Of a DNA stretch of 64,000 bases, positions 9,835 to 18,399 are shown one piece after another. The stretch's first letter is position 1; every line of letters begins with the position of its first letter. The stretch covers positions 1-64,000 of the forward strand of contig JAQGJU010000030.1 of NCBI GenBank assembly GCA_028290465.1, in the 5' to 3' direction. Both the position numbers and the translations under genes were made by a program. This DNA comes from Xanthobacteraceae bacterium (GTDB lineage: Bacteria > Pseudomonadota > Alphaproteobacteria > Rhizobiales > Xanthobacteraceae). The notes beneath the pieces were generated by a model. That model did not search any database and was not told where the DNA came from. It saw nothing but the letters and a program-made list of their open reading frames with translations.

Positions 9835-10449
9835 ATGCCGACCGCTTTGGCGCGCAACTGGAAACTCGCCGCGGGGGTGGCCGCTCTGGTCGGCTGGTTG
9901 ATCGCATTTGATCTCTGGGAACGGGCGTTGACGACGCCGCCGCTGGACGAGCCGATCTCGCTCTCCGCAAAAGCGGCGGTCGACAAGATGATCCGTGTCC
10001 GGCTCGCGGCAACCTACATGCCTGAATTCGTGTTCGGCGTTGACCGGGCGTCGTACGCCGAAGGACAAAAGCGCCTCCGCGATCCGGGCGGCGTCGCCGT
10101 GCCGATCGTCTGGTCGGTGACGGACTTGGCCGGTTCCGTCGTTGCCTCGGCCAACACGGAAACCACCGGTATGATTGGCTGGTCGTTTGATAGGCTGTTT
10201 CGACAAATCGCGCCTTCCATCAGGATGGAGCCGGGCGAGTATCGATTTCGGGCCGAGATCCAACGCGACGTACCGGAGTTGCGCCAGTTCCCCACGCGCA
10301 TTTCTCTGCGCCTGCCAGGCAACGCCTCGTTCGGGTGGCAGAGCGACGTCATTTTCTGGGGCAATCATCTGAATCTGTTTCTTGTCGCACCCGTGACGTT
10401 CGTGCTGCTGCTGCTCCTGGGGTGGCGATTGCTGCGACGGCGTGTGTAG
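9835..10449 (+). CDS. Membrane protein of unknown function with two flanking helices
   Basis: A 204-residue protein with an N-terminal hydrophobic helix (about residues 12-28), a 150-residue extracytoplasmic part and a C-terminal helix (about 180-200) followed by RRRV. AGGAGA at 9821-9826 lies 8 bases before the ATG at 9835; a GTG at 9805 is possible but lacks this site. The middle part, with SFDRLFRQIAPSIRMEPGEYRFRAEI, looks like a beta-rich periplasmic domain. I recognise no family. The base composition is slightly lower in GC than its neighbours. Confidence 0.65.
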   Translation: MPTALARNWKLAAGVAALVGWLIAFDLWERALTTPPLDEPISLSAKAAVDKMIRVRLAATYMPEFVFGVDRASYAEGQKRLRDPGGVAVPIVWSVTDLAGSVVASANTETTGMIGWSFDRLFRQIAPSIRMEPGEYRFRAEIQRDVPELRQFPTRISLRLPGNASFGWQSDVIFWGNHLNLFLVAPVTFVLLLLLGWRLLRRRV

Positions 10450-10472
10450 GGCGGGTTAGCCGGCCCAATGCG

Positions 10473-10652
10473 CTAGGCCACTGTCGCTTGGCGCTTGGTT
10501 GGCAGGAGCGCTACTGCGGCAAGTGCAAATAGCCCAAAGATGGCTCCCAACCACAGCCATGCCGTCACCGACCGACCTTTGCGTGCGGCGATCCGGCCGG
10601 CGAAATAGGCCGAGGCGACGGTCATGCAGACCAGGACGGCAAACTGAATCAT
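10473..10652 (-). CDS. Small membrane protein, two helices
   Basis: A 59-residue open frame on the minus strand starting MIQFAVLVCMTVASAYFAG, with two hydrophobic helices separated by the basic turn RIAARKGRS. AGGGA lies about 8 bases upstream of the ATG. A longer frame to 10745 exists but its extra N-terminus is Pro/Arg rich and unlikely. It is convergent with the preceding membrane protein gene and divergent from the SOS promoter at 10748-10789. No family was recognised, and coding status rests on the membrane-protein pattern and the ribosome binding site. Confidence 0.5.
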   Translation of the reverse strand: MIQFAVLVCMTVASAYFAGRIAARKGRSVTAWLWLGAIFGLFALAAVALLPTKRQATVA

Positions 10653-10747
10653 GGGGCGTCCCTTGTGCTTCGCGCCCAGCATAGGGGGAGGCCGGAGCCG
10701 GCGAAAACAGGAGATCAAAGGCGCCGCGTTCAGCTGACTCTTCACCC

Positions 10748-10789
10748 TTGACTCTAGAACAAAAAGAGAACTATGTTCATGTTCCGTTC
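10748..10789 (+). promoter_or_regulatory. SOS promoter with two LexA boxes
   Basis: A sigma-70 type promoter can be read: -35 TTGACT (10748-10753), 18-base spacer, -10 TATGTT (10772-10777). GAAC-N7-GAAC at 10757-10771 fits the alphaproteobacterial LexA operator (GTTC-N7-GTTC on the other strand) and fills the spacer. A second box, GTTC-N7-GTTC, at 10775-10789 covers the -10 end and the likely start site. LexA bound here would block RNA polymerase. Two GACTC sites (GANTC, the CcrM methylation target) lie at 10736-10740 and 10750-10754. Confidence 0.85.
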
Positions 10790-10806
10790 AAGAAAAGGAC
10801 CGGATC

Positions 10807-10905
10807 ATGCTCCGCAGTGTCGTTGAAGAAGCCGCCGCCCTCGCGTCCCTGACGCTGTTCCTTGGTATGTTGCTGGTGTGGGCCCAGGTCATCGCGTTCC
10901 TCTGA
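10807..10905 (+). CDS. SOS-controlled 32-residue membrane peptide, SidA-like candidate
   Basis: A tiny frame below usual calling limits. ATG at 10807 has AAAGGA at 10794-10799, 7 bases upstream, and lies about 25 bases after the predicted start of the SOS promoter. The peptide begins MLRSVVEEAAAL and continues as one hydrophobic helix (SLTLFLGMLLVWAQVIAFL). Small size, one transmembrane helix and direct LexA control are the features of Caulobacter SidA, a 29-residue SOS-induced inner-membrane inhibitor of cell division acting on FtsW/FtsN. Homology in sequence could not be checked, so the function is inferred from regulation and architecture. Confidence 0.72.
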   Translation: MLRSVVEEAAALASLTLFLGMLLVWAQVIAFL

Positions 10906-11072
10906 TCGCTCTCGGCAGCGGCCTGTTGGCCGCTGGGTCGTGACAGAATTGGTACGCGGCTGCCGTTGAGGCGTTACCCGGGTAGCCGGGGCATCAGAAG
11001 CTGTGCGCGCGGCCGTGGTTTGCGCCGTCAGATGTGGACTCGGGCCGCCGCGATCCGCAAGGTTCGCCGGTC

Positions 11073-14000
11073 ATGGAATCGCCCGATCACACCCCCCAAA
11101 GTTCGTCGCCCCAAAGCTCGTCGCCGCGCCGTCAGGCGCTGCTGGATGCCGCCACCGGTACGGCCGGCGCCCGGGTCGGCGGTGCCGCGGCCACCGGGCC
11201 GGGCTTCGTGCATCTGCACTGCCATTCGGCCTATTCGCTGCTGGAAGGCGCGCTGAAGATCGGCCAGCTCGCCGAACTGGCGAAGGCCGACCGCCAGCCG
11301 GCGCTGGCGCTGACCGACACCGACAACATGTTCGGCGCGCTGGAGTTCTCCGAGAAGCTCGCCGGCTACGGCATCCAGCCGATCATCGGCTGCGCGCTGG
11401 CGATCGAATTCGCCGACCAGGACGGCCACCAGCGCCAGGGCGGGCCGGCGCCGGCAATCCCGCGCCTCGTGCTGCTCGCCACCCGCGAGGACGGCTATCG
11501 GCGGCTGATGAAGCTGAATTCCCGCGCGTTCCTGGAGACGCCGCCGACCGAGCAGCCGCACATCAAGCTGGCTTGGCTGGAAGGCGAGACCGACGGGCTG
11601 ATCGCGCTCTCGGGCGGCCCGGGCGGCCCGCTCGACATCGCCATCGCGGCCGGGCAATCGAGCCTCGCGGCCTCGCGCTGTCAGACATTGCAGCGATTGT
11701 TCGGCGACCGGCTGTATATCGAACTGCAACGCCACGGCATGCCGCATGAGCGCATCAGCGAGCCGGCACTGGTCGAGCTTGCGTATGCCAACGGCATTCC
11801 GCTGGTCGCGACGAATGAGCCGTTTTTCGCCAAGGAGACCGACCACGAAGCCCACGACGCGCTGTTGTGCATCGCCGGCGGCCGGCTGATCGCCGAGAGC
11901 GACCGGCGCCAGTTGACGCCGGAGCACCGCTTCAAAAGCCGCACCGAGATGATGAGGCTGTTCGCGGATCTGCCGGAGGCGCTGGCGTCGACGGTCGAGA
12001 TCGCGCGGCGCTGTGCATTCCGTCCGCGCACCAGAGCGCCGATCCTGCCGCGTTTCACCGTGATCGGCGCCGCCGAGGTCGATGAGGGCGCCGAGCTGCG
12101 CCGCCAGGCCGAGGCCGGGCTTGAGCTTCGGCTTGTCAGCCACGGCGTCGCATCGGGGCTGACGGTCGAGGATTATCGCGACCGGCTCGCCTTCGAGCTC
12201 GGCGTCATCGAGAAGATGAAGTTTCCCGGCTACTTCCTGATCGTCGCGGACTTCATCAAATGGGCCAAGCAGCAGGGCATTCCGGTGGGGCCGGGCCGCG
12301 GTTCCGGCGCCGGCTCGCTGGTCGCGTTCTCGCTGACCATCACGGATCTCGATCCGCTGCGTTTTGGCCTGCTGTTCGAGCGCTTCCTCAATCCGGAACG
12401 CGTCTCGATGCCGGATTTCGACATCGATTTCTGTCAGGAGCGCCGCGACGAGGTGATCCGCTATGTGCAGGATCGCTATGGCCGCGATCAGGTCGCGCAG
12501 ATCATCACCTTCGGCACCTTGCAGGCGCGCGGCGTGCTGCGCGACGTCGGCCGGGTGCTGCAGATGCCGTATGGCCAAGTCGACAAGCTGACCAAGCTGG
12601 TGCCGCAGAATCCGGCCAATCCGGTCACATTGTCCCGCGCCATCGAGGACGAGCCGAAGCTGCAGGCGATGCGCGACGAAGACCCGGTGGTGCGCCGCGC
12701 CTTCGACATCGCGCAGAAGCTCGAAGGCCTGACGCGCCACGCCTCGACCCACGCCGCCGGCATCGTGATCGGCGACCGTCCGCTGCTCGAACTGGTGCCG
12801 CTATATCGCGATCCGAAGTCCGACATGCCGGTGACCCAGTTCAACATGAAATGGGTGGAGCCGGCGGGCCTGGTGAAGTTCGACTTCCTCGGCCTGAAGA
12901 CCCTGACGGTGCTCGACGTCGCCGTGAAGCTGGTGCGGCGGCGCGGCATCGAGATCAACCTGGAAACGATTCCGCTCGACGACGAGAAAACCTACGCGCT
13001 GCTGGCCAGGGCCGAAGCGGTCGGCGTGTTCCAGTTGGAAAGTCAGGGCATGCGCCGGGCGCTGCTCGACATGCGGCCCGATCGTTTCGAGGACATCATC
13101 GCGCTGGTCGCGCTGTATCGGCCGGGTCCGATGGCCAATATCCCGACCTATTGCGCGCGCAAGCACGGCTACGAGCAGCCGGAATACCTTCACCCGAAGC
13201 TCGAGCCGATGCTGCGCGAGACCAACGGCATCATCATCTACCAGGAACAGGTGATGCAGATCGCCCAGGTGCTGGCCGGCTATTCGCTCGGCGAAGCCGA
13301 CCTGCTGCGTAGAGCTATGGGTAAGAAGATTCGCGCCGAGATGGACAGCCAGGAGGCGCGCTTCGTGTCCGGCTGCGTCGAGCGCGGCGTCGACAAGGGG
13401 CAGGCCGAAGCGATCTTCGAACTGCTGGCGAAATTCGCCGATTACGGCTTCAACAAGAGCCATGCGGCCGCGTACGCGCTGGTCGCGTATCACACCGCCT
13501 ATTTCAAAACGAACTATCCGGTCGAGTTCCTGGCGGCCTCAATGACGCTCGACATGGGCAACACCGACAAGCTGTCGGAATTCCGCGCCGAAGCGGTGCG
13601 CATGGGCATCAAGGTCGAGCCGCCGTCAATCAACCGCTCCAGCGCGCCGTTCGAGGTCGACAACGGCACCATCCTGTATGGGCTGTCGGCGCTCAAGGGC
13701 GTCGGCGGGCAGGCGGTGCAGACCATCGTTGATGCGCGGGGCGACAAGCCTTTCACCGACTTGGCCGACTTCTGCGGCCGGATCAATCCGCGCGCCGTCA
13801 ACAAGCGCGTGCTGGAAAGCCTGGCCGCGTCCGGCGCATTCGACGTCATCGAAAACAATCGCGCGCGCGCCTTCGGGGGCGTCGACGTGATGCTGGCGGC
13901 GGCGCAGCGCAGCCATGCCTCGGCGACTCTCGGACAGAACGAATTGTTCGGCGGCCCGTCGGCGCGCGAACCGCTGATGATGCCGGCGGTCGAGCCGTGG

Positions 14001-14621
14001 CTGCCGGCCGACCGGCTGAAGCGCGAATACGACGCGGTCGGATTCTTCCTCACCGGCCATCCGCTCGACGACTACACGACGGCGCTCAAGCGCATGCGGG
14101 TGCAGTCCTGGGCCGAGTTCGCCAATTCGGTAAAGGGCGGCGCCAGTTCCGGCCGCGTCGCCGGCACGGTGATCTCGCGCCAGGAGCGCCGCACCCGCAC
14201 CGGCAGCAAGATGGGCATCATCGGCCTGTCGGATCCGACCGGGCATTACGAGGCGATCCTGTTCGCCGAGGCGCTGGCGCAGTACCGCGACCTGCTGGAG
14301 CCCGGCAACGCGCTGCTGTTGACCCTGTCGGCCGAAGTGAACGGCGACGAAGTGCGCGCGCGCATCCAAACGGCCGAGCCGCTCGATAAGGCCGCCGAGA
14401 AATTGCAGAAGGGGCTGCGCGTGTTCCTGCGCGACGACCGCCCCATTGAGGCGGTGGCGAAGCGTCTGGAGCCGAAAGGCGAGGGCGAGATCTCGGTGGT
14501 GCTGATGCTGCAGGCCGGCGCCGAGGTCGAAATTAAATTGCCCGGCCGCTTCAAGGTCTCGCCGCAGATCGCCGGCGCCATCAAGGCGGTACCGGGCGTG
14601 ATCGAAGTGCAGGCGCTGTGA
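11073..14621 (+). CDS. dnaE: DNA polymerase III subunit alpha
   Basis: Catalytic subunit of the replicative polymerase, 1182 residues, the usual length of DnaE1 rather than the shorter mutagenic DnaE2/ImuC. Domains in order: PHP domain with HLHCHS at about residues 47-52, palm with the GPGRGSGAGSLVAF loop (about 407-420) and the catalytic aspartates in PDFDIDF (about 447-453), fingers with YQEQVMQIAQ and FNKSHAAAYALVAYHTAYFK, helix-hairpin-helix, and an OB fold from about residue 1025. The frame begins at a GTG at 11034, but the ATG at 11073 is preferred. The first 45 residues are Ser/Gln-rich and poorly conserved in type. Confidence 0.95.
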   Translation: MESPDHTPQSSSPQSSSPRRQALLDAATGTAGARVGGAAATGPGFVHLHCHSAYSLLEGALKIGQLAELAKADRQPALALTDTDNMFGALEFSEKLAGYGIQPIIGCALAIEFADQDGHQRQGGPAPAIPRLVLLATREDGYRRLMKLNSRAFLETPPTEQPHIKLAWLEGETDGLIALSGGPGGPLDIAIAAGQSSLAASRCQTLQRLFGDRLYIELQRHGMPHERISEPALVELAYANGIPLVATNEPFFAKETDHEAHDALLCIAGGRLIAESDRRQLTPEHRFKSRTEMMRLFADLPEALASTVEIARRCAFRPRTRAPILPRFTVIGAAEVDEGAELRRQAEAGLELRLVSHGVASGLTVEDYRDRLAFELGVIEKMKFPGYFLIVADFIKWAKQQGIPVGPGRGSGAGSLVAFSLTITDLDPLRFGLLFERFLNPERVSMPDFDIDFCQERRDEVIRYVQDRYGRDQVAQIITFGTLQARGVLRDVGRVLQMPYGQVDKLTKLVPQNPANPVTLSRAIEDEPKLQAMRDEDPVVRRAFDIAQKLEGLTRHASTHAAGIVIGDRPLLELVPLYRDPKSDMPVTQFNMKWVEPAGLVKFDFLGLKTLTVLDVAVKLVRRRGIEINLETIPLDDEKTYALLARAEAVGVFQLESQGMRRALLDMRPDRFEDIIALVALYRPGPMANIPTYCARKHGYEQPEYLHPKLEPMLRETNGIIIYQEQVMQIAQVLAGYSLGEADLLRRAMGKKIRAEMDSQEARFVSGCVERGVDKGQAEAIFELLAKFADYGFNKSHAAAYALVAYHTAYFKTNYPVEFLAASMTLDMGNTDKLSEFRAEAVRMGIKVEPPSINRSSAPFEVDNGTILYGLSALKGVGGQAVQTIVDARGDKPFTDLADFCGRINPRAVNKRVLESLAASGAFDVIENNRARAFGGVDVMLAAAQRSHASATLGQNELFGGPSAREPLMMPAVEPWLPADRLKREYDAVGFFLTGHPLDDYTTALKRMRVQSWAEFANSVKGGASSGRVAGTVISRQERRTRTGSKMGIIGLSDPTGHYEAILFAEALAQYRDLLEPGNALLLTLSAEVNGDEVRARIQTAEPLDKAAEKLQKGLRVFLRDDRPIEAVAKRLEPKGEGEISVVLMLQAGAEVEIKLPGRFKVSPQIAGAIKAVPGVIEVQAL

Positions 14622-15220
14622 AGACAGCCGTGCGCCGCACGGCGTTTCTGGCAGCGACGCTCGCTCTATGCCCGGCTTCGACCGCGCTGGCCCAAACCAC
14701 CGTCGACGCGAAGGCGCAGCCGGTCCTGGTATTGGGTGGCGCGGTCGTGGCGGTGCTGTTTGTCGGGCTCGGCCAGTATCTGGTGCGCAAGGGCCAGCAC
14801 TACCGGCGCATGGCCGACGCCACGATGTCGTCATGGCCGATGGTCCAGGGCACCATTGTGAGCGCCACCATCCGGGTTCGCCCCGGCCGGGATATCAATG
14901 GCGGCGACAACACCCGCTATTTTCCGGAGATCCGCTACGCCTATGCGACTGCCGGCGTGCAGCGCCAGGGCGGTGTGGTCCGCATCGGCCTTGATGACAT
15001 CGGCTATGGGATCGAGGCGCAGGCGCGCGCCCATGCGGCGCGTTATGTCGTGGGCGCCAAGGTGCCGGTGTGGCACGACCCGGACGATGCCGCGGTCGCG
15101 ACGCTGGAGACCGGGCAGGTCGGCGGTGCCGGGAAGATCTTTGCCGGCCTGATTTTCACCCTGGTGGGTCTCGGGGCGGCCGGGTTCGCCGTGTGGGCTG
15201 GGTTCGCCGCGGCGTCGTAG
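14618..15220 (+). CDS. DUF3592 domain membrane protein
   Basis: A 200-residue protein whose GTG start overlaps the dnaE stop by four bases. It has an N-terminal signal-like segment ending in TALAQ, a transmembrane helix at about residues 36-54, a beta-rich middle (SWPMVQGTIVSATIRV ... YFPEIRYAYA ... VGAKVPVWHDPDD) and a C-terminal helix. The pattern matches DUF3592, a widespread family of unknown role. Overlap with dnaE implies coupled translation at a low level; a functional link to replication is not implied. Confidence 0.8.
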   Translation: MKTAVRRTAFLAATLALCPASTALAQTTVDAKAQPVLVLGGAVVAVLFVGLGQYLVRKGQHYRRMADATMSSWPMVQGTIVSATIRVRPGRDINGGDNTRYFPEIRYAYATAGVQRQGGVVRIGLDDIGYGIEAQARAHAARYVVGAKVPVWHDPDDAAVATLETGQVGGAGKIFAGLIFTLVGLGAAGFAVWAGFAAAS

Positions 15221-15258
15221 CGGTAGCCGGTTCCGGGGCCAAAACCGGCCCCAGCGCC

Positions 15259-15287
15259 TTGCTTCCGGGGGGCCCTGCCTATATAAG
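15259..15287 (+). promoter_or_regulatory. Candidate promoter of rpsB-tsf
   Basis: TTGCTT at 15259-15264 and TATAAG at 15282-15287 are separated by 17 bases, close to the sigma-70 consensus, with a GC-rich spacer. It lies about 125 bases before the rpsB ATG, leaving a leader of roughly 115 bases that could host S2 autoregulation. The assignment rests on sequence match only. Confidence 0.5.
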
Positions 15288-15411
15288 CCGCGTCATCTCA
15301 CACGCGGGCTTGGTCTGTTCTCGAACGGGAACGGGCCATCCGGTGGCTTTTCCTGTGCCGCAAGGCTCAGGGAACGCCCACACGTCCGCGGAGGCATAAC
15401 CGGAGAAGACC

Positions 15412-16407
15412 ATGGCAGTCCCTGAATTCTCGATGCGTCAGCTATTGGAAGCTGGCGTTCATTTCGGCCATCAATCGCATCGCTGGAACCCGAAGATGGG
15501 TAAGTATATCTTCGGCGCCCGCAACAACATCCACATCATCGATCTGGCCCAGACCGTCCCGTTGTTGCACCAGGCCCTTCAGGCGGTCAGCGACACGGTG
15601 GCCAAAGGCGGCCGCATCCTGTTCGTCGCGACCAAGCGTCAGGCCCAGGAAGCCATCGCCGAGGCGGCCAAGAAGTCGGCGCAGTATTACGTCAATTCGC
15701 GCTGGCTCGGCGGCACGCTGACCAACTGGAAGACCATTTCCGGTTCGATCAAGCGCCTGCGCAAGCTCGAAGAGATGCTCGCCTCCAACGAGGCGCATGG
15801 CTACACCAAGAAAGAGCGCCTGACCCTGCAGCGCGAGCGCGACAAGCTCGACCGCTCGCTCGGCGGCATCAAGGACATGGGCGGCTTGCCCGACATGATC
15901 TTTGTGATCGACACCAACAAGGAAGACATCGCGATCAAGGAGGCCCAGCGCCTCAACGTGCCGGTGGCCGCGATCGTCGATACCAATTGCGATCCCAAGG
16001 GCATCACCTACGTGGTGCCGGGCAACGATGACGCCGGTCGCGCCATCACGCTGTATTGCGATCTGATTGCCCGCGCGGCGATCGATGGCATTTCGCGCGC
16101 CCAGGGCGATCATGGCGTCGATCTCGGCGCGCAGGTCTCGCCGCGAGGCGAGGAACTGCCGGTCGACACCACCGACGGCAAGGGCTTCGAGGGCCTGTCC
16201 GGCCCGCGCGGCGTCGCCGACGATCTCAAGAAGCTCACCGGCGTGTCCGGCGCGATCGAAAAGAAGCTCAACGATCTTGGCCTCTTCCATTTCTGGCAGA
16301 TCGCCGAGTTCAATGGCGTCGCCGCCCACAATGTCGGCGAAGAGGTCGGATTGCCCGGCCGCGTCGAGGGCTGGATCGCGCAGGCCAAGGAATTCACGGC
16401 CGAGTAA
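15412..16407 (+). CDS. rpsB: 30S ribosomal protein S2 with C-terminal extension
   Basis: Ribosomal protein of the small subunit, 331 residues against 241 in E. coli. Residues 1-230 are standard S2 ([40 protein letters not shown]). The extra C-terminus from about residue 255 reads like a helix-hairpin-helix module ([31 protein letters not shown]) of the kind attached to several alphaproteobacterial proteins. The ATG has GGAG 10 bases upstream. It heads the rpsB-tsf-pyrH-frr block. Confidence 0.97.
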   Translation: MAVPEFSMRQLLEAGVHFGHQSHRWNPKMGKYIFGARNNIHIIDLAQTVPLLHQALQAVSDTVAKGGRILFVATKRQAQEAIAEAAKKSAQYYVNSRWLGGTLTNWKTISGSIKRLRKLEEMLASNEAHGYTKKERLTLQRERDKLDRSLGGIKDMGGLPDMIFVIDTNKEDIAIKEAQRLNVPVAAIVDTNCDPKGITYVVPGNDDAGRAITLYCDLIARAAIDGISRAQGDHGVDLGAQVSPRGEELPVDTTDGKGFEGLSGPRGVADDLKKLTGVSGAIEKKLNDLGLFHFWQIAEFNGVAAHNVGEEVGLPGRVEGWIAQAKEFTAE

Positions 16408-16412
16408 TCCGG

Positions 16413-16518
16413 CGTCCCGCGCGAGCGGGACGTCTGTAGCCGTTAGCGGCGAAGACTTTCTCTTCGCCCCGTTCGGGTCACACCTTTCGGTTTGCGTCGC
16501 CCGCTGTTGCGGGCGACG
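16413..16518 (+). promoter_or_regulatory. Two strong hairpins between rpsB and tsf (attenuator-like)
   Basis: An 8-bp stem with a GCGA tetraloop (16413-16432) starts five bases after the rpsB stop, and a 10-bp stem with TGTT loop (CGTCGCCCGC 16495-16504, complement 16509-16518) lies 44 bases before tsf. Neither is followed by a T-run, so they are more likely transcript-stabilising or attenuating structures that set the S2 to EF-Ts ratio than full terminators. Confidence 0.5.
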
Positions 16519-16562
16519 AGGCCGGGAGCCGGGGTGGCCGCACGACATAGGAAATACGCACC

Positions 16563-17486
16563 ATGGCAAATATCTCCGCATCCCTGGTCAAGGAACTGCG
16601 CGACAAGACCGGCGCCGGCATGATGGACTGCAAGTCCGCGCTCGGCGAGACCGCGGGCGATATCGAAGCCGCGGTCGATTGGCTGCGCAAGAAGGGCCTG
16701 TCGAAGGCCGCCAAGAAGGCCGGCCGCGTCGCGGCCGAAGGCCTGATCGGCGTCGTTCTGGACGGCACCAAGGGCGTCGTCGTCGAGGTCAATTCAGAAA
16801 CCGACTTCGTCGCGCGTAACGAACAATTCCAGGGCCTGGTCAAGATGATCGCGCAGGTCGCGCTGAAGACCGGCGCCGACGTCGAGGCGATCAACGCCGC
16901 CAAGGTCGGCGACAACACCGTCGCGGACGCGATCCAGGCGGCGATTGCGACCATCGGCGAAAACATGACGCTGCGCCGCGCCGCGCTGCTCTCGGTCAGT
17001 CAGGGCGTGGTCGCGAGCTACGTGCACAGCGCGGTCACCGACGGCCTCGGCAAGATCGGCGTGATCGTCGCGCTGGAATCCACCGGCAAGACCGACGAAC
17101 TGGCTGCCTTCGGCCGTCAGGTCGCGATGCATGTCGCGGCCGCGAACCCGCAGGCGCTGGAATCCGCCAGCATCGATCCGGCGATTCTGGAGCGTGAAAA
17201 GGCCGTGCTCGGCGACAAGGCCAAGGCGGCCGGCAAGCCCGCCAATGTGGTCGAGAAGATCGTCGAATCCGGCCTGAAGACCTACTTCAAAGAGGTCTGT
17301 CTGGTCGAGCAGGCGTTCATCCACGATCCGAGCAAGAGCGTCGCGCAGGCCGCCAAGGAACTCGAAGGCAAGGTCGGCGCGCCGATCAAGATCACCGGCT
17401 TCGTGCGCTATGCGCTCGGTGAAGGCATCGAGCGTAACGAGAGCGACTTCGCGGCCGAAGTGGCTGCGGCGGCGGGCCAGGGCTAA
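16563..17486 (+). CDS. tsf: Translation elongation factor Ts
   Basis: Nucleotide exchange factor for EF-Tu, 307 residues. The N-terminal UBA-like helix bundle contains [19 protein letters not shown] and [16 protein letters not shown]; the core has the EF-Tu contact region [12 protein letters not shown], where Asp and Phe insert near the Mg site. Placed after rpsB and before pyrH in the normal order. The ATG follows AGGAAA by seven bases. Confidence 0.97.
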   Translation: MANISASLVKELRDKTGAGMMDCKSALGETAGDIEAAVDWLRKKGLSKAAKKAGRVAAEGLIGVVLDGTKGVVVEVNSETDFVARNEQFQGLVKMIAQVALKTGADVEAINAAKVGDNTVADAIQAAIATIGENMTLRRAALLSVSQGVVASYVHSAVTDGLGKIGVIVALESTGKTDELAAFGRQVAMHVAAANPQALESASIDPAILEREKAVLGDKAKAAGKPANVVEKIVESGLKTYFKEVCLVEQAFIHDPSKSVAQAAKELEGKVGAPIKITGFVRYALGEGIERNESDFAAEVAAAAGQG

Positions 17487-17487
17487 A

Positions 17488-17547
17488 CGGCGGATGCCGT
17501 CCGGCATCCGGGTACAGCGGCGGATGTCGACCGGCATCCGGATAAAT
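17488..17547 (+). repeat. 30-bp tandem duplication, each unit a hairpin
   Basis: Two adjacent 30-base units (17488-17517 and 17518-17547) differ at only a few positions. Each contains CGGATG ... GGCATCCG, folding into an 8-bp hairpin (perfect in unit one: 17491-17498 with 17503-17510; one G-T pair in unit two). The pair fills nearly the whole gap between the tsf stop and the pyrH ribosome binding site. Confidence 0.8.
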
Positions 17548-17572
17548 GGCGTCGACGCAAAGGGATCAGCGA

Positions 17573-18289
17573 ATGGGTGAGCCGATCTACCGGCGCGTCA
17601 TCGTCAAGGTGTCGGGCGAGTTTCTGTCCGGTCCCGACGCCTTCGGCATTCATCAGCCAACGGTCGAGCGGCTCGCCCACGATCTGGTCGCGGTGCGCAA
17701 GCTCGGCGTCACGTTCGGCATCGTGGTCGGCGGCGGCAATATCCTGCGCGGCGTCGAGGTCTCGACCCGCGGCGTGTCGCGCCCCACCGGCGACGCGATG
17801 GGCATGCTGGCCACGGTGATGAACGCGCTGGTGCTGGAAGCCGCGCTGGAGCGCGCCGGAGCACCGTGCCGAACCATGTCGGCGCTGAACATGCCGCAGG
17901 TCTGCGAGACCTATGAACGCCAGCGTGCATTGCGCCACTTCGCCGAGGAGCGCGCCGTGATCTTCGCCGGCGGCACCGGCAACCCGTTCTTCACCACGGA
18001 TACGACGGCGGTTCTCCGCGCGGCCGAGATGGGCTGCGACGCGGTGCTCAAGGCCACCAATGTCGACGGCGTGTACAGCGCCGATCCGAAGACCAATCCG
18101 GCCGCCACGCGCTACGATCGCCTGACCCATCAGGAGGCGCTGGACCGCGAACTCAAGGTGATGGACGGCACCGCCTTCGCGCTTGCCCGCGAGAACGCAA
18201 TGCCTATCATCGTGTTCTCGATCCGGGAGCCGGGCTCGATTGCCCAGGTGCTGCAAGGCCAAGGGCGCTCGACCAGGGTCGGGTCCTGA
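17573..18289 (+). CDS. pyrH: Uridylate kinase
   Basis: Phosphorylates UMP to UDP with ATP; hexameric amino-acid-kinase fold, 238 residues. Visible motifs: [12 protein letters not shown] at the N-terminus, [29 protein letters not shown] and [16 protein letters not shown], then [13 protein letters not shown]. An ATG at 17546 is in frame, but AGGGA 7 bases before the ATG at 17573 decides for the latter. It sits between tsf and frr as in most proteobacteria. Confidence 0.95.
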   Translation: MGEPIYRRVIVKVSGEFLSGPDAFGIHQPTVERLAHDLVAVRKLGVTFGIVVGGGNILRGVEVSTRGVSRPTGDAMGMLATVMNALVLEAALERAGAPCRTMSALNMPQVCETYERQRALRHFAEERAVIFAGGTGNPFFTTDTTAVLRAAEMGCDAVLKATNVDGVYSADPKTNPAATRYDRLTHQEALDRELKVMDGTAFALARENAMPIIVFSIREPGSIAQVLQGQGRSTRVGS

Positions 18290-18399
18290 GCGCGGTTCGG
18301 CAGAACGTTTGACAGAATGTCGAGAGGCGGCCTAACCGCCTAAAAATAACGCCAATAGGCCAGGAACATGTTTCCTGGCACACATGTCCGGGGAGCATC

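Noticed and set aside
10917-10934. Hairpin AGCGGCC/GGCCGCT just after the SOS peptide
   Set aside because: Seven-bp stem with no T-run after it; could end the short transcript but evidence is too weak to call a terminator.
15323-15340. GTTCTCGAAC palindrome in the rpsB leader resembling a LexA word
   Set aside because: Spacing between half-sites is 2 bases, not 7, and SOS control of rpsB makes no sense.
18309-18337. TTGACA as a promoter of frr
   Set aside because: Good -35, but no acceptable -10 at 16-18 bases.
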